Assembly: GCF_944390845.1 (NCBI RefSeq)
Contig: NZ_CALXRM010000031.1
Coordinates: forward strand, 1 to 35,545
Length of the DNA: 35,545 bases
Source of the DNA: an uncultured Brachyspira sp.
Lineage (GTDB): Bacteria; Spirochaetota; Brachyspiria; Brachyspirales; Brachyspiraceae
Direction: 5' to 3'
Part shown: positions 23,791 to 32,985 of the stretch, one piece after another
Position numbering within the stretch: position 1 is the first letter of the stretch
How the letters are laid out: every line of letters begins with the position of its first letter
Program-made: the position numbers and the translations under genes
Notes under the pieces: model-generated
The model's database searches: none
What the model saw: only the letters and a program-made list of their open reading frames with translations
Told to the model about the DNA's origin: nothing

Positions 23791-24717
23791 ATGATGGATA
23801 ACAATGAAGAATTAGAAATAGTGCATACACCCGTTATGCTTAAAGAGGTTTTAAGTTTTATACCAGAAAATTCAAAAATAGCTGTTGATGCGACATTAGG
23901 TGAGGGCGGTCATACAAAGGCTATGCTTGATTTAAATATTGAAGTACATAGTTTTGAAAGAGATTCTAATATACTTGAAATAGCTAAAAAAAGATTGTCA
24001 GGATATGAGAAATTTCATTACTATAATAATACTTATGATAAAATGCTGGAAGAACTTGATGAAGCAGTAATAGGAAATGTTGATTTTATGTTATATGATT
24101 TAGGCGTTTCATTATTCCATTTTAAAAAAGCCGAAAGAGGTTTTTCATTCAAAGAAAATGTAATGCTTGATATGAGACTTGGCATTAATGATAAAAGTGC
24201 ATACGATGTTATTAATGGATATAGTGAAGAAGAATTGGAAAGAATATTCAGAGAGTATGGCGAAATTAATAATGCCAGAAAAATAGCTAAAATTATAATT
24301 AAAGAAAGAAATAAAAGAAAAATAGAAACATCTAAAGACTTGGAAAATATAATATTTCATAATACAGATAAATCACAAAGATACGGAAAAATTCACCCTG
24401 CAACTTTGGTTTTTCAGGCTATAAGAATAGAAATTAATGATGAGCTTAATATATTAGAAAAATCTATACTAAATATACCAAAGATATTAAATGATAATGG
24501 GGTAGTGGTTGTAATGAGCTATCATTCTTTAGAAGATAGAATAGTTAAGAAGTTTTTTAAGGAAAATGAGAAAACTAAGAATAAAGACGGCATATTTAAA
24601 CTTCTAAATAATAAAGTGATAACTCCGACAAATGAAGAAATAAATTCTAACCCTGCAAGCAGAAGTGCTAAAATGAGAGTGGCACAGTTTATTAAAAATG
24701 CTAATGATGGAGAATAA
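23791..24717 (+). CDS. rsmH: 16S rRNA (cytosine1402-N4)-methyltransferase
   Basis: 308 residues, normal for RsmH (MraW), which methylates N4 of C1402 in the decoding centre of 16S rRNA. Seen: VHTPVMLKEVL, the SAM motif AVDATLGEGGHTKAML, MLYDLGVSLFHFKKAERGFS followed by MLDMRLG, KIHPATLVFQAIRIEINDEL and VVMSYHSLEDRIVKKFF. Two adjacent ATGs (23791, 23794) could start it. No Shine-Dalgarno is visible; a TATAAT at 23771-23776 lies 14 nt upstream, so the 5' leader would be about 8 nt. The FtsL-like gene follows after 3 nt, the usual start of a division and cell-wall cluster, which here stops after two genes. Confidence 0.95.
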   Translation: MMDNNEELEIVHTPVMLKEVLSFIPENSKIAVDATLGEGGHTKAMLDLNIEVHSFERDSNILEIAKKRLSGYEKFHYYNNTYDKMLEELDEAVIGNVDFMLYDLGVSLFHFKKAERGFSFKENVMLDMRLGINDKSAYDVINGYSEEELERIFREYGEINNARKIAKIIIKERNKRKIETSKDLENIIFHNTDKSQRYGKIHPATLVFQAIRIEINDELNILEKSILNIPKILNDNGVVVVMSYHSLEDRIVKKFFKENEKTKNKDGIFKLLNNKVITPTNEEINSNPASRSAKMRVAQFIKNANDGE

Positions 24718-24720
24718 TAT

Positions 24721-25113
24721 ATGTCTAAAGTGCAAAATAGAACTCAAATAGATAGAGATATTACATCAGATGATAAAAAAACTTATTCTCTTGGATCTAT
24801 ATTTATTGTTATAATTTTATTTGTAATTATTATTAGTATATTTACTTTCGCAAGAAATGTTAAGGCTAATGAAATACTTAAAGAAATGTCAAGATTAGAC
24901 AGAGAAATAGAAACTTTAGAGAAAGAAGTTAAAGTATTAAGTGCCGAAGAAGCAGAATATTCATCTCCAAATAGATTTATAGAAATGGCTATTATCAATG
25001 GATTTACATCTGTAACAGGTGATAATAACGATATCTTATATTTAAAAATAGAATCAGATAATAAAGAATTAAATAATGATGTTAAAGAAAATAATCAAGA
25101 TACATCAAAATAA
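24721..25113 (+). CDS. FtsL-like cell-division membrane protein
   Basis: 130 residues: short basic head, one membrane helix (about 25-44), then a coiled coil (about 47-78, LKEMSRLDREIETLEKEVKV) and a polar tail. The NRFIEMAIINGF stretch resembles the motif after the coil in FtsL. FtsL bridges FtsB and FtsQ in the divisome. FtsL sequences are poorly conserved; the call rests on topology, size and the place directly after rsmH (3-nt gap). The tail after residue 100 is longer than in most FtsL. The usual next gene, ftsI, is absent: hprK lies tail to tail 40 nt further on. Confidence 0.72.
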   Translation: MSKVQNRTQIDRDITSDDKKTYSLGSIFIVIILFVIIISIFTFARNVKANEILKEMSRLDREIETLEKEVKVLSAEEAEYSSPNRFIEMAIINGFTSVTGDNNDILYLKIESDNKELNNDVKENNQDTSK

Positions 25114-25153
25114 TAATTATTAAATATAATTAATTAAAATCGGAATATATTTT

Positions 25154-26125
25154 TTAGATATTGTTAATCTGCTGCGACATTCTTTTTTTCTCAATTTGTG
25201 CTATTAAAGCCTTATCAAATTCTTTAGCACTATTGTATCCCATTTCTTCTTTTAGGCGTAGATTTTTAGCAGCGGTTTCTATTAAAATACATATATTTCT
25301 TCCGGAACGAACAGGTATTTTTAAGTATGGTACTTCTGTATTTAAAATACTATAAGTTTTATCATATAGACCAGTTCTTTCATATTGCTCATCATCTTTC
25401 CAATGTTCTAGTTCTATAATCAAATCTAATTTTTTTCTATTTCTAATGGCACTCATACCAGAAAGTCTTTCTATATTTACAACTCCTATACCTCTAACTT
25501 CCATAAAATGTCCGGTATATTCGTTCTTTGTACCTATTATTCTTCCGTCTCTTAATTTAGTAAATGCAACAATATCATCAGCTATTAGTCTATGACCCTT
25601 AGAAATGAGTTCTAATGTAGCCTCACTTTTACCAACGCCACTTTTACCTAAAATAAGAATTCCTACACCGAAAACTTCTACAAATCCGCCATGAATAGTG
25701 AAGGATTCAAGGAATTTTTCTTCTGCTAATGCTTCTATTCCAGTTATAAGGTCACATGTCTTTAATTCACTAATAATAATACAAATATTATTTTTTTTAG
25801 CAATTTCAATAAATGATTCTGGAGGCGTTATATTATATGTGAAGATACATATTGGAATTTTATAACTTAATAATTCTTCAAATATATCAGTTTTATTTTC
25901 TTCGTTAAGAGTAAGTACATAATTAGCTTCACCCTTACCGAATATTTGAATTCTTTCAAATGCAAAATCTTTAAAATATTTGAATAATGCCATACCAGGT
26001 CTATTTATATCTAGACTAAATATTTCATTTTCCATACCAGCTAAGCCGGTTAAACGTCTAATTTTTAAATAATTATTTCTTTTTTCATTAAGTTCTAAGA
26101 ATTCACTAACCTTTAATTTTGGCAT
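25154..26125 (-). CDS. hprK: HPr kinase/phosphorylase
   Basis: 323 residues. It phosphorylates or dephosphorylates the Ser of HPr (or a paralogue), linking sugar uptake and metabolism. The N-terminal domain (1-130) is followed by the kinase domain with IHGGFVEVFGVGILILGKSG (His145), Walker A GKSGVGKSE (160-168), HRLIADDIVAF and the family signature MEVRGIGVVNI (about 209-219). The late stretch LKIPVRSGRNICILIETAA matches the family end. Its ATG overlaps the ptsN stop as TAATG, so translation is coupled. As in many Gram-negatives with hprK beside rpoN and ptsN, it may act on the PTS-Ntr branch. Confidence 0.96.
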   Translation of the reverse strand: MPKLKVSEFLELNEKRNNYLKIRRLTGLAGMENEIFSLDINRPGMALFKYFKDFAFERIQIFGKGEANYVLTLNEENKTDIFEELLSYKIPICIFTYNITPPESFIEIAKKNNICIIISELKTCDLITGIEALAEEKFLESFTIHGGFVEVFGVGILILGKSGVGKSEATLELISKGHRLIADDIVAFTKLRDGRIIGTKNEYTGHFMEVRGIGVVNIERLSGMSAIRNRKKLDLIIELEHWKDDEQYERTGLYDKTYSILNTEVPYLKIPVRSGRNICILIETAAKNLRLKEEMGYNSAKEFDKALIAQIEKKRMSQQINNI

Positions 26126-26589
26126 TATATTTTCATTTCCTCTTTAGCAATAAGTTCCATTATTTCATCAGGTTTTTCAGCATTTATAAGCTTTTCTAAG
26201 AAATGCGGATTGTCTCTAAGTATTTTAGCTATAGCAGTTAAAACCTTTAGATTTTCACTAGCAGAGTTTTTAGGAGCAAGCAGCATAAATACAGCAAATA
26301 CTTTTTTCTTATCAACAGATTTGTAATTAATACCATTTTTGATAGTAGCAACACTAAGAACTATACTTTTTACAGCATCTGTTTTAGCATGAGGTATTGC
26401 AATACCGTTACCAACTCCAGTACTCATTAATTGTTCTCTGGCTATAATTGCATGCTCAGCCTCTTCTTTATTTATGAGCAAACCGCAGCTATCTAACCTT
26501 TCAACCATTTTGGAGAGGAGATGTTCTTTATCCGTCTCCTGTACATCTATCATTATAGATTCTTTATTAATGTAATCTATCAAATTCAT
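26125..26589 (-). CDS. ptsN: PTS IIA-like nitrogen regulatory protein
   Basis: 154 residues, the EIIA-Ntr type. IAIPHAKTD contains the phosphate-accepting His67; GVGNGIAIPHAKTDAVKSIV is the family signature, and VFAVFMLLAPKNSASENLKV is the second conserved block. It takes phosphate from an NPr/HPr-like protein and acts by binding partner proteins rather than moving sugar. GGAGG lies 7-8 nt before the ATG. It sits between hpf and hprK in the rpoN operon, as in proteobacteria. Confidence 0.95.
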   Translation of the reverse strand: MNLIDYINKESIMIDVQETDKEHLLSKMVERLDSCGLLINKEEAEHAIIAREQLMSTGVGNGIAIPHAKTDAVKSIVLSVATIKNGINYKSVDKKKVFAVFMLLAPKNSASENLKVLTAIAKILRDNPHFLEKLINAEKPDEIMELIAKEEMKI

Positions 26590-26636
26590 ATATTATTTCC
26601 TCCAAAATGGTTATTATCTTAGTTAAATTTTTTTAA

Positions 26637-27410
26637 TTAAATATCAAACATTCTTATTAATACAAAAGAATTATCGGATTCTTTGTATAAAGCTTCTGCT
26701 TGTTCTGTTATACTGCTCATATAAACAACAAATTTTTTATCTGGATTATCAGTTAAGTAGTTAACAGCTTCGCTGACATTGTATTCTTTAATAAGGTAAT
26801 TTTCACTCTTACTAGCATCAATATTATTGTCAGGTGTTACACTAACTTCGTCCATGTTCCAGTATTCTTCATTATGATATATTTCTAATACTTTATTGTC
26901 ATCGCCTTTAAATAGGAATACAGGGAATTTTCCTATTTTAATGCTGTATAAATCATCGCCTTGTTTTATAGGTAAATAAGCCATATAAGGTCTTTTATCA
27001 GCATTAAAATGAAGTACTGCATCTAATTCATCTAAAGGTTTTTCATATATACCAACAGAAGTAATAGAATAAGCATCATCTTCATCGTCTGTCTGTACGC
27101 TTTTATCTACTACAGCTCTTTGACTTCTATCAATATTTCTTTCTTTGGATTTTCTTATTTCTCTTTCTATTTTTTGAAACATAGCATCTATTGCTACATA
27201 TAAATCTTTTTCTTTTTCTTTGTCATGGAATACTTTTTTACCAAAGGCAATAGTTCCTTGTACCGTATACTCCCCATGCATATAGTCACATATAATATTG
27301 GCGTCTATTATTCTGTCAGCATGAATTTTGATATTTTGCATCTTATTTGCTATATGTTGTCTAACATTTTTAGTAATTCTTACATTCTTTCCAATGATAT
27401 TTTGATGCAT
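26637..27410 (-). CDS. hpf: Long-type ribosome hibernation promoting factor with an extended C-terminus
   Basis: 257 residues. Residues 1-100 are a S30AE/HPF domain (GKNVRITKNVRQHIANKM, DLYVAIDAMFQKIEREIRKS), which blocks the decoding centre of idle ribosomes. Long HPFs end in a dimerising domain of about 60 residues, total about 190. Here two related-looking blocks follow: about 125-180 (ITSVGIYEKPLDELDAVLHF ... FPVFLFKGDDNKVLEIYHNE) and about 205-255 (YNVSEAVNYLTDNPDKKFVV ... EQAEALYKESDNSFVLIRM). The second best fits the usual dimer domain. A duplicated tail is my inference. GGAG is 6 nt before the ATG; it lies 16 nt after rpoN. Confidence 0.88.
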   Translation of the reverse strand: MHQNIIGKNVRITKNVRQHIANKMQNIKIHADRIIDANIICDYMHGEYTVQGTIAFGKKVFHDKEKEKDLYVAIDAMFQKIEREIRKSKERNIDRSQRAVVDKSVQTDDEDDAYSITSVGIYEKPLDELDAVLHFNADKRPYMAYLPIKQGDDLYSIKIGKFPVFLFKGDDNKVLEIYHNEEYWNMDEVSVTPDNNIDASKSENYLIKEYNVSEAVNYLTDNPDKKFVVYMSSITEQAEALYKESDNSFVLIRMFDI

Positions 27411-27426
27411 AAAATCTCCTTTTATT

Positions 27427-28740
27427 TTATCTGTTTCTTGATGAAAAAATATTCATACTATTTCTGTATTTGGCTATTGTTCTTCTTGATATTTCAATGC
27501 CTTCACTTTTTAGTATTAATCTAATTTTCTCATCACTTAGCTTTGTTGGAGAGTTTTCTATAATTCTTTTTATAATTTCTTTAACACTTCTAGAACCAAG
27601 CCCGCCACTAATGGCCCTAGAGAAAAAATATTTTATAGAAAAAGTACCCCAAACCGTGTTAAGATATTTGCCGTTAGCTATTCTGCTTATTGTTGATTCG
27701 CTTAAATCAACTTCTAATGACATATCTTTCAAAGTTAGCGGCTTTATAAACTCTTTTCCATATTCAAAGAAATCTATCTGAAACTTAAGCAAAGCTTCGC
27801 CTATCTTTAATAAAGTTTTTTTCCTTTCATTAGTAGCATTAATAAGGCTTTCAGCTTCTTTCTTTTTTTCTTTCAAAAAGTTTATGCTATCTTTACTTTT
27901 TTCTCTATCTAATAGTTTAATATATTTTTTGCTAATTTTCAAGGGGGAGATAAAAGTTTCATCTGTTTTTACAAGCCAAATTCCATTTTCTTTTAAAATA
28001 AATAATTCCGGAACTATATATTTTACAGCAGATGTATCATATTCTCTAGCGGGGTAGGGTTCTAATGTTTGTATTAATTTTAATGCTTTAATAATAGTAT
28101 CTTTTTCTACGCCGATATTTGAAGCTATATAATCATAGTCTTTTTTTGATAATTTATCTAAGTAATGCTCTACAATATTTATCGCTATATCATATATACT
28201 TAAATTTTTTTCTGTACTTTCTTTTTTCTTTATGCGTAATTGTATGGCGAGGCATTCGTTAATATTTTTAGCTGCTACTCCATAAGGATCAAATGTTTTT
28301 ATTATAGATACTATTTTTTCAACTTCTGATATAGATACATTTAGTATATTAGATATTTCATCATTGCTTATTGTAAGGTATCCGTCTTGATTTATGAAAC
28401 TGCATATCTGCTGTGCTAATTCTATTTCTTTTTTATTGTCAAAAGTTATTTCTATTTGGCTTTTTAAATGAGAAAATAAACTTTCTTTTCCGCTGTCCGC
28501 TGTATTTTCTATTATAGAATTAATATCCGCTGATGATGAAGAAGATTTTGGATAAGAAGATTTAAAATCATATTCCAGAAATGGATTATCTTCCATTGCT
28601 TTTTCTATTTTTTCTTTTAATTCAACAGCAGGGGCGGATATAACATCAAGCCAAATTCTAGTTTGATAATTCAGCCTTAAATCATTTTTTATAGCAGTTC
28701 TTAAAGATGTATTCGCTGATAAAGATGTATTATTAATCAT
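27427..28740 (-). CDS. rpoN: RNA polymerase sigma-54 factor
   Basis: 437 residues. Region I at the N-terminus (about 20-60) shows LRLNYQTRIWLDVISAPAVE then LKEKIEKAMEDNPFLEYDF, the activator-contact region, although poor in Gln for the family. The core-binding domain spans about 100-300. The -12-contacting HTH region has LSESTISRIANGKYLNTVWG, and the RpoN box for the -24 element is ISRRTIAKYRN near the C-terminus. Needs an AAA+ activator; none is encoded here. The start overlaps the end of the DUF4132 gene by 8 nt, and hpf, ptsN and hprK follow closely on the same strand. Confidence 0.96.
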   Translation of the reverse strand: MINNTSLSANTSLRTAIKNDLRLNYQTRIWLDVISAPAVELKEKIEKAMEDNPFLEYDFKSSYPKSSSSSADINSIIENTADSGKESLFSHLKSQIEITFDNKKEIELAQQICSFINQDGYLTISNDEISNILNVSISEVEKIVSIIKTFDPYGVAAKNINECLAIQLRIKKKESTEKNLSIYDIAINIVEHYLDKLSKKDYDYIASNIGVEKDTIIKALKLIQTLEPYPAREYDTSAVKYIVPELFILKENGIWLVKTDETFISPLKISKKYIKLLDREKSKDSINFLKEKKKEAESLINATNERKKTLLKIGEALLKFQIDFFEYGKEFIKPLTLKDMSLEVDLSESTISRIANGKYLNTVWGTFSIKYFFSRAISGGLGSRSVKEIIKRIIENSPTKLSDEKIRLILKSEGIEISRRTIAKYRNSMNIFSSRNR

Positions 28741-31700
28741 AGAATCCTAGAGATAAATAATAAATCATTGTACTTATAAACCTAGGTGCTATATCAAGAG
28801 GAGATAATAAATTTCCAAATTTGTTATGCTCTCCAAGTTCATAGAATTTTATATTATCTATTACTAAATCTTCTTCATTAAGAACACAATTAATTTCACA
28901 TGCTATATTTAATATATCATCTAATAAATAATAGCTTGCATATTCATTAAAATATTCTGCTTTAATATCTAATTCTTTTGATAATTTATCCATATATTTT
29001 AATGATATTTTTTTGCCTTTGAAAGATATTATTGCATTATTTTCTATATCGCTTTCTTGTATAATATTTCTTCCTAATTTTATTTGTTCTATAGGCTGCA
29101 TTATTTCATACAATTCTATTTGTTTTTTCCAAGTCTGATAGTATTCTTCATCACTGTCAGCCGGGTGATATAATGAAATATAATATGTTATCTTTTGAGG
29201 AAGCTCATATAAATCTTCTTCTATAGAACTTAAAGAACCATCTTCCATATATCTGAAACAGTCTATTAAATTACCATATTCATCATATACACCCCATATA
29301 AATGCAAAAGTAAAATATTGCATAATAGGGTTTTCAACAAATACTTCAAAAAATGTTTCATAATTCCATTTTCTGCCGTTAAACATAACTTTTTTTAGTT
29401 TTTCTTTTTGATAATTAATTATTGCATCTAAAGAATTACGAATATTAATTAAATCTTTTTTAGCATCAGCAACACGTATTTCATCATCGCCTTCTATAGC
29501 ATCAGGCAATTCTTTTAATATTTTATGGTTGGTATTATCTATTATTTCTAAATAAGAATCACTTAATAATTGAAGTGTAAAGCTTTGTTTTCCATAGCGT
29601 ATAGTTTTATTTCTTTCTATATTAAATCCTAAGCTAGGAAGTACTTTATCAAATAAATTATCAACAGGTATATTCAAACATTCAGAAGCCTTTTTGAATG
29701 ATTCCATAGCTGCATTTTTTAGCTTTTTGTTTTTTGACATATAAATAATATTATTTATTATCATCAAAGCAAATTTTTCACCATTCATAGCTATAGCAGG
29801 TATTATATATGATGCCAAAGATGATTGGAAATTATCATGCCAATATTCTATTTTATCATATAAGTTTACTATTTGATTATAGTCAGCATAAATACAATAA
29901 GGCAATATAATATTTTTTTGCTTTTCATCATTTCCGTTATCTATCCAATATTTATATACATTTTCAAGTGTCTCTCTTAATGAATTCATATCAAATAAAT
30001 CAACTATTTTATCTATATCTTTTATTCTACAAGGCTCATCAAGAAGCATATACTCTAATAATATATATTTGATAACTTTTACTGGAACTTTTGTTTTTTT
30101 GTCTTTTCTTAATACAACATTCGATATTAAAGAATCATCTATGAAATCTATTAAATGTTCATAATCATCATCATAATAATCATCTATATATTGATTAACT
30201 TCTTCTATTGAATTAAATTTAAATCCTTTTCTGTTGTAATTCCATTTCTTTATTATATGTTTTAAACGGAATTGAACATCTTTTCTATAAGCATGTATAC
30301 TGCTTTCTATATAATGTCTTGAATTGTATTCATCTTTTTCTATTATATTTAAAACTGCATCTAATAATTCTTTATTTTTTAAATGAAGTACATAACAAAG
30401 TGCAGAATAATTAGTTAATGCTGCTTTGTCTTTTTTGTATAAAAGTTCTAAAAAGTCTATAAGAGCATAGCTTTTATGAGAAACAGCTTTTAAAAATTGT
30501 TTGTCATGGAACATCTCTAATATTATATCTGCATTTTTGTTAATGAGTTTTAACATATACTGCTGACTAAAAATATATATAGGGTAGGTGTATATATAGG
30601 TTATGATTAAATCTTTTAAATCTAATCCGTATCCCTCTAAATATTCTAGTATTTCTTTTAATCTAGTATTATAGAATTCTTTTCTGTCTTTTATCATTAA
30701 AGGTATTACTAAATTGTATGGCAATGAATTTAATAAAGCTCTTATAACTTTTCTTGCTTTTTCATTGTAATCATACATTAATACCATTATTTTAGTTGTA
30801 AATATAACGTCATTAGTCATATTTATAGATATATCATATTTATCTATACCTTCTAATAATTCAAATATATTTTCTGATTTTTTATTGTATATTTTTTCCA
30901 AGCCATTTTTCAAATTTTCTATAAAATAATCTATGCTATTATCAAGTATGCTAATATCAGCATTTTCATCTTTATTATAAAGAAGTACACATGTTAATAC
31001 AACTTTCATTTCTATAACATAAGGTATTTCAACAGATTTTAATATATTTGAAAGCCTATAGAATGATTCTTTATTATTTTGATATAATTCTTTTATTCCG
31101 TAAAAAAATTTATTTGAATTTACTAATACATTATAATCTAAATATTTTATTAATATTATAAAACATTTAGGTATATTAAAATCATGTAAATATGACAAGA
31201 ATTCATTAAAATTCAAGTTTTGGAATTTATGACTTAAATTTTTTCTTGTAAGGAAGAATAATCTTATCATATAAGCAAAATTTACAAGCAAATCTTTATT
31301 TGAAAGAATTAAATTATTTTCTAATAATTCAATAAATCTTTTTTGAATTTTTTCATCTCTGTCTATTATAGCAAATAAAGAAAGCATACTATCTACATAA
31401 TCAACTTTATAAGAATATTCTAATAAAGTATCTATTTTACTGTAATCATTATTGTATATTTTTATAGAGAACGCCATTAAAGCAATTAAAATATTTTCTC
31501 CATACTCTGAAGTGATTTCATATATAGTTGAATTGCATACAGATGCCATATAATTTTCAGTTTCTTCAGGAAAATACTTTTTAGCATAATGATAATATAT
31601 CAATATGTGCATTTTAGCATTTATTACTTCATTTGAAATAGGATTTATACTGTATGAATGTCTTTTATATTCTCTATTCCAATCATTAATTTTTTCTAAG

Positions 31701-32017
31701 GATATACACTTTAATAGAGCTTCTTTTACAGTTAATCCTGATATTATATTTATTACTAATATCTCAAAAATATATATATTTTCTATATCATGCATTGATA
31801 TAACTTTAAATAATCTAATTAAAGCTTCATTATTCTTATCCATCTCATATAATTCAAGTAATTGTGAATATATGCTATGATTATTTGATATAGAATATAC
31901 AATATTTTTAGAGTCGAATTCTATTGTATCAGTTTCACCAAAGACATATTTTTTTATATCATCTATATATGGGTGTTTTTTAAAAATATCATCTATATAA
32001 CTTTTGTCGATGCTCAT
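28733..32017 (-). CDS. Large DUF4132-domain protein
   Basis: 1094 residues, cytoplasmic, no signal or membrane helix. The C-terminal third matches DUF4132: QKEKLKKVMFNGRKWNYETF, then MQYFTFAFIWGVYDEYGNLI, FRYMEDGSLSSIEED, YHPADSD and YEIMQPIEQIKLGRN. These equal the family's VWGxYDxxGxLxxxFRxxEDGS, HP and QPFxQ blocks. The N-terminal 700 residues are helical and look like HEAT- or TPR-type repeats with long Asp/Asn/Lys-rich stretches. DUF4132 proteins (E. coli YehI and MolR-type) are of unknown function, sometimes with a WGR domain, which I do not see. It overlaps rpoN by 8 nt, so the two are probably coupled. Confidence 0.8.
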   Translation of the reverse strand: MSIDKSYIDDIFKKHPYIDDIKKYVFGETDTIEFDSKNIVYSISNNHSIYSQLLELYEMDKNNEALIRLFKVISMHDIENIYIFEILVINIISGLTVKEALLKCISLEKINDWNREYKRHSYSINPISNEVINAKMHILIYYHYAKKYFPEETENYMASVCNSTIYEITSEYGENILIALMAFSIKIYNNDYSKIDTLLEYSYKVDYVDSMLSLFAIIDRDEKIQKRFIELLENNLILSNKDLLVNFAYMIRLFFLTRKNLSHKFQNLNFNEFLSYLHDFNIPKCFIILIKYLDYNVLVNSNKFFYGIKELYQNNKESFYRLSNILKSVEIPYVIEMKVVLTCVLLYNKDENADISILDNSIDYFIENLKNGLEKIYNKKSENIFELLEGIDKYDISINMTNDVIFTTKIMVLMYDYNEKARKVIRALLNSLPYNLVIPLMIKDRKEFYNTRLKEILEYLEGYGLDLKDLIITYIYTYPIYIFSQQYMLKLINKNADIILEMFHDKQFLKAVSHKSYALIDFLELLYKKDKAALTNYSALCYVLHLKNKELLDAVLNIIEKDEYNSRHYIESSIHAYRKDVQFRLKHIIKKWNYNRKGFKFNSIEEVNQYIDDYYDDDYEHLIDFIDDSLISNVVLRKDKKTKVPVKVIKYILLEYMLLDEPCRIKDIDKIVDLFDMNSLRETLENVYKYWIDNGNDEKQKNIILPYCIYADYNQIVNLYDKIEYWHDNFQSSLASYIIPAIAMNGEKFALMIINNIIYMSKNKKLKNAAMESFKKASECLNIPVDNLFDKVLPSLGFNIERNKTIRYGKQSFTLQLLSDSYLEIIDNTNHKILKELPDAIEGDDEIRVADAKKDLINIRNSLDAIINYQKEKLKKVMFNGRKWNYETFFEVFVENPIMQYFTFAFIWGVYDEYGNLIDCFRYMEDGSLSSIEEDLYELPQKITYYISLYHPADSDEEYYQTWKKQIELYEIMQPIEQIKLGRNIIQESDIENNAIISFKGKKISLKYMDKLSKELDIKAEYFNEYASYYLLDDILNIACEINCVLNEEDLVIDNIKFYELGEHNKFGNLLSPLDIAPRFISTMIYYLSLGFYD

Positions 32018-32081
32018 AGTATAGCCTTAAAATATATATATGAGATACTATACCATATTTTAGAAAAAAATGAATAAAAAA

Positions 32082-32918
32082 TTAATCAATAATCAATACT
32101 ACTTTGCAATTTTTTATAGCATTTTTAAGATTTGTACTGCTCATAATGATACTAGCATCTTCATTTCCTATTACTAAATCACTTGAAAGTCTGCCTCTTG
32201 CTCTCCAAGCCACTATATTATATGGTTTTTCACCTATTATATTGGTGATATTTCCATTTGTTAGATAAGAATTTGTAGAGTAGGTAATATATCCATTAGT
32301 AGCTGCAACAGTTTTATTTATGTATGCTATATTGTATATTTCGTTACCATCTTCATCATATACTGTAGGGAATAATGATGGAGTAAATCCTATATTTCTA
32401 GCATCTATTACAAGACTATCATAATCAGTACCTGTATCAAAATATGTTATTACAGGTTCTGGTTTATATTCGTTGATATTATTTACTAAATCATACATTA
32501 AATTATTTGTAGTTATGTCTAAAGCCATAAGAACTTTTACGCTTGTTCTTGTAGGATAAGATATACCGACTAATCTGGCATTATTGATAGAACTTACAAC
32601 TTTTTCTTTCAACACTCTATTTTCTTCTATTATACTATAGATAGTATCTTCACTATTTATTGGAATATTTCCTAAAGTATCATATAGTGTTTTTATAGTT
32701 TCTTCTTCTGCTTGCTGCTGTAATATTAACAATGCTTCAGGATGCAAGCGTGTATCTGTCAAATAATCTGCTGTAGCGTCAGCATATATTGTATATGTAG
32801 TATAATCAACTCTTCCTTCACCAGTATTAACTAATATGTTATTATTAGTTATTGATGTATATTGAGCGAAAAGCAACATATTTATAGTAACAAATAGTAA
32901 AATAACCTTAATATTCAT
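32082..32918 (-). CDS. Exported protein, LPP20/FlgP-like in its C-terminal half
   Basis: 278 residues with a signal peptide (MNIKVILLFVTINMLLFAQY) and no lipobox Cys. The stretch YDSLVIDARNIGFTPSLFPT, then VYDEDGNEIYNIAYINKT, then VIGNEDASIIMSSTNLKNAI and a final CKVVLIID follows a pattern I know from spirochaete and deltaproteobacterial envelope proteins (GLVIDARGLGFxPAxxPxxxDExGxxxY ... ISxxDAxxxxxx ... CxVxIVxD). The middle region (about 55-140) resembles the LPP20 family. The function is unknown. GGAG lies 5-6 nt before the ATG. It is on the same strand as the DUF4132 gene, 64 nt upstream of it. Confidence 0.65.
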   Translation of the reverse strand: MNIKVILLFVTINMLLFAQYTSITNNNILVNTGEGRVDYTTYTIYADATADYLTDTRLHPEALLILQQQAEEETIKTLYDTLGNIPINSEDTIYSIIEENRVLKEKVVSSINNARLVGISYPTRTSVKVLMALDITTNNLMYDLVNNINEYKPEPVITYFDTGTDYDSLVIDARNIGFTPSLFPTVYDEDGNEIYNIAYINKTVAATNGYITYSTNSYLTNGNITNIIGEKPYNIVAWRARGRLSSDLVIGNEDASIIMSSTNLKNAIKNCKVVLIID

Positions 32919-32957
32919 ATAAACTCCAATATGCTGTAAATATTCTCGGTTTATAAA

Positions 32958-32979
32958 AAAAATACTTAAAGGTATTTTT
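32958..32979 (-). terminator. AT-rich hairpin after the exported ankyrin gene
   Basis: AAAAATAC (32958-32965) and GTATTTTT (32972-32979) with a 6-nt loop, followed on the minus strand by more T. It lies just past the ankyrin stop at 32986. The stem is short and AT-rich, so it is a weak terminator. Confidence 0.45.
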
Positions 32980-32985
32980 ATACTA

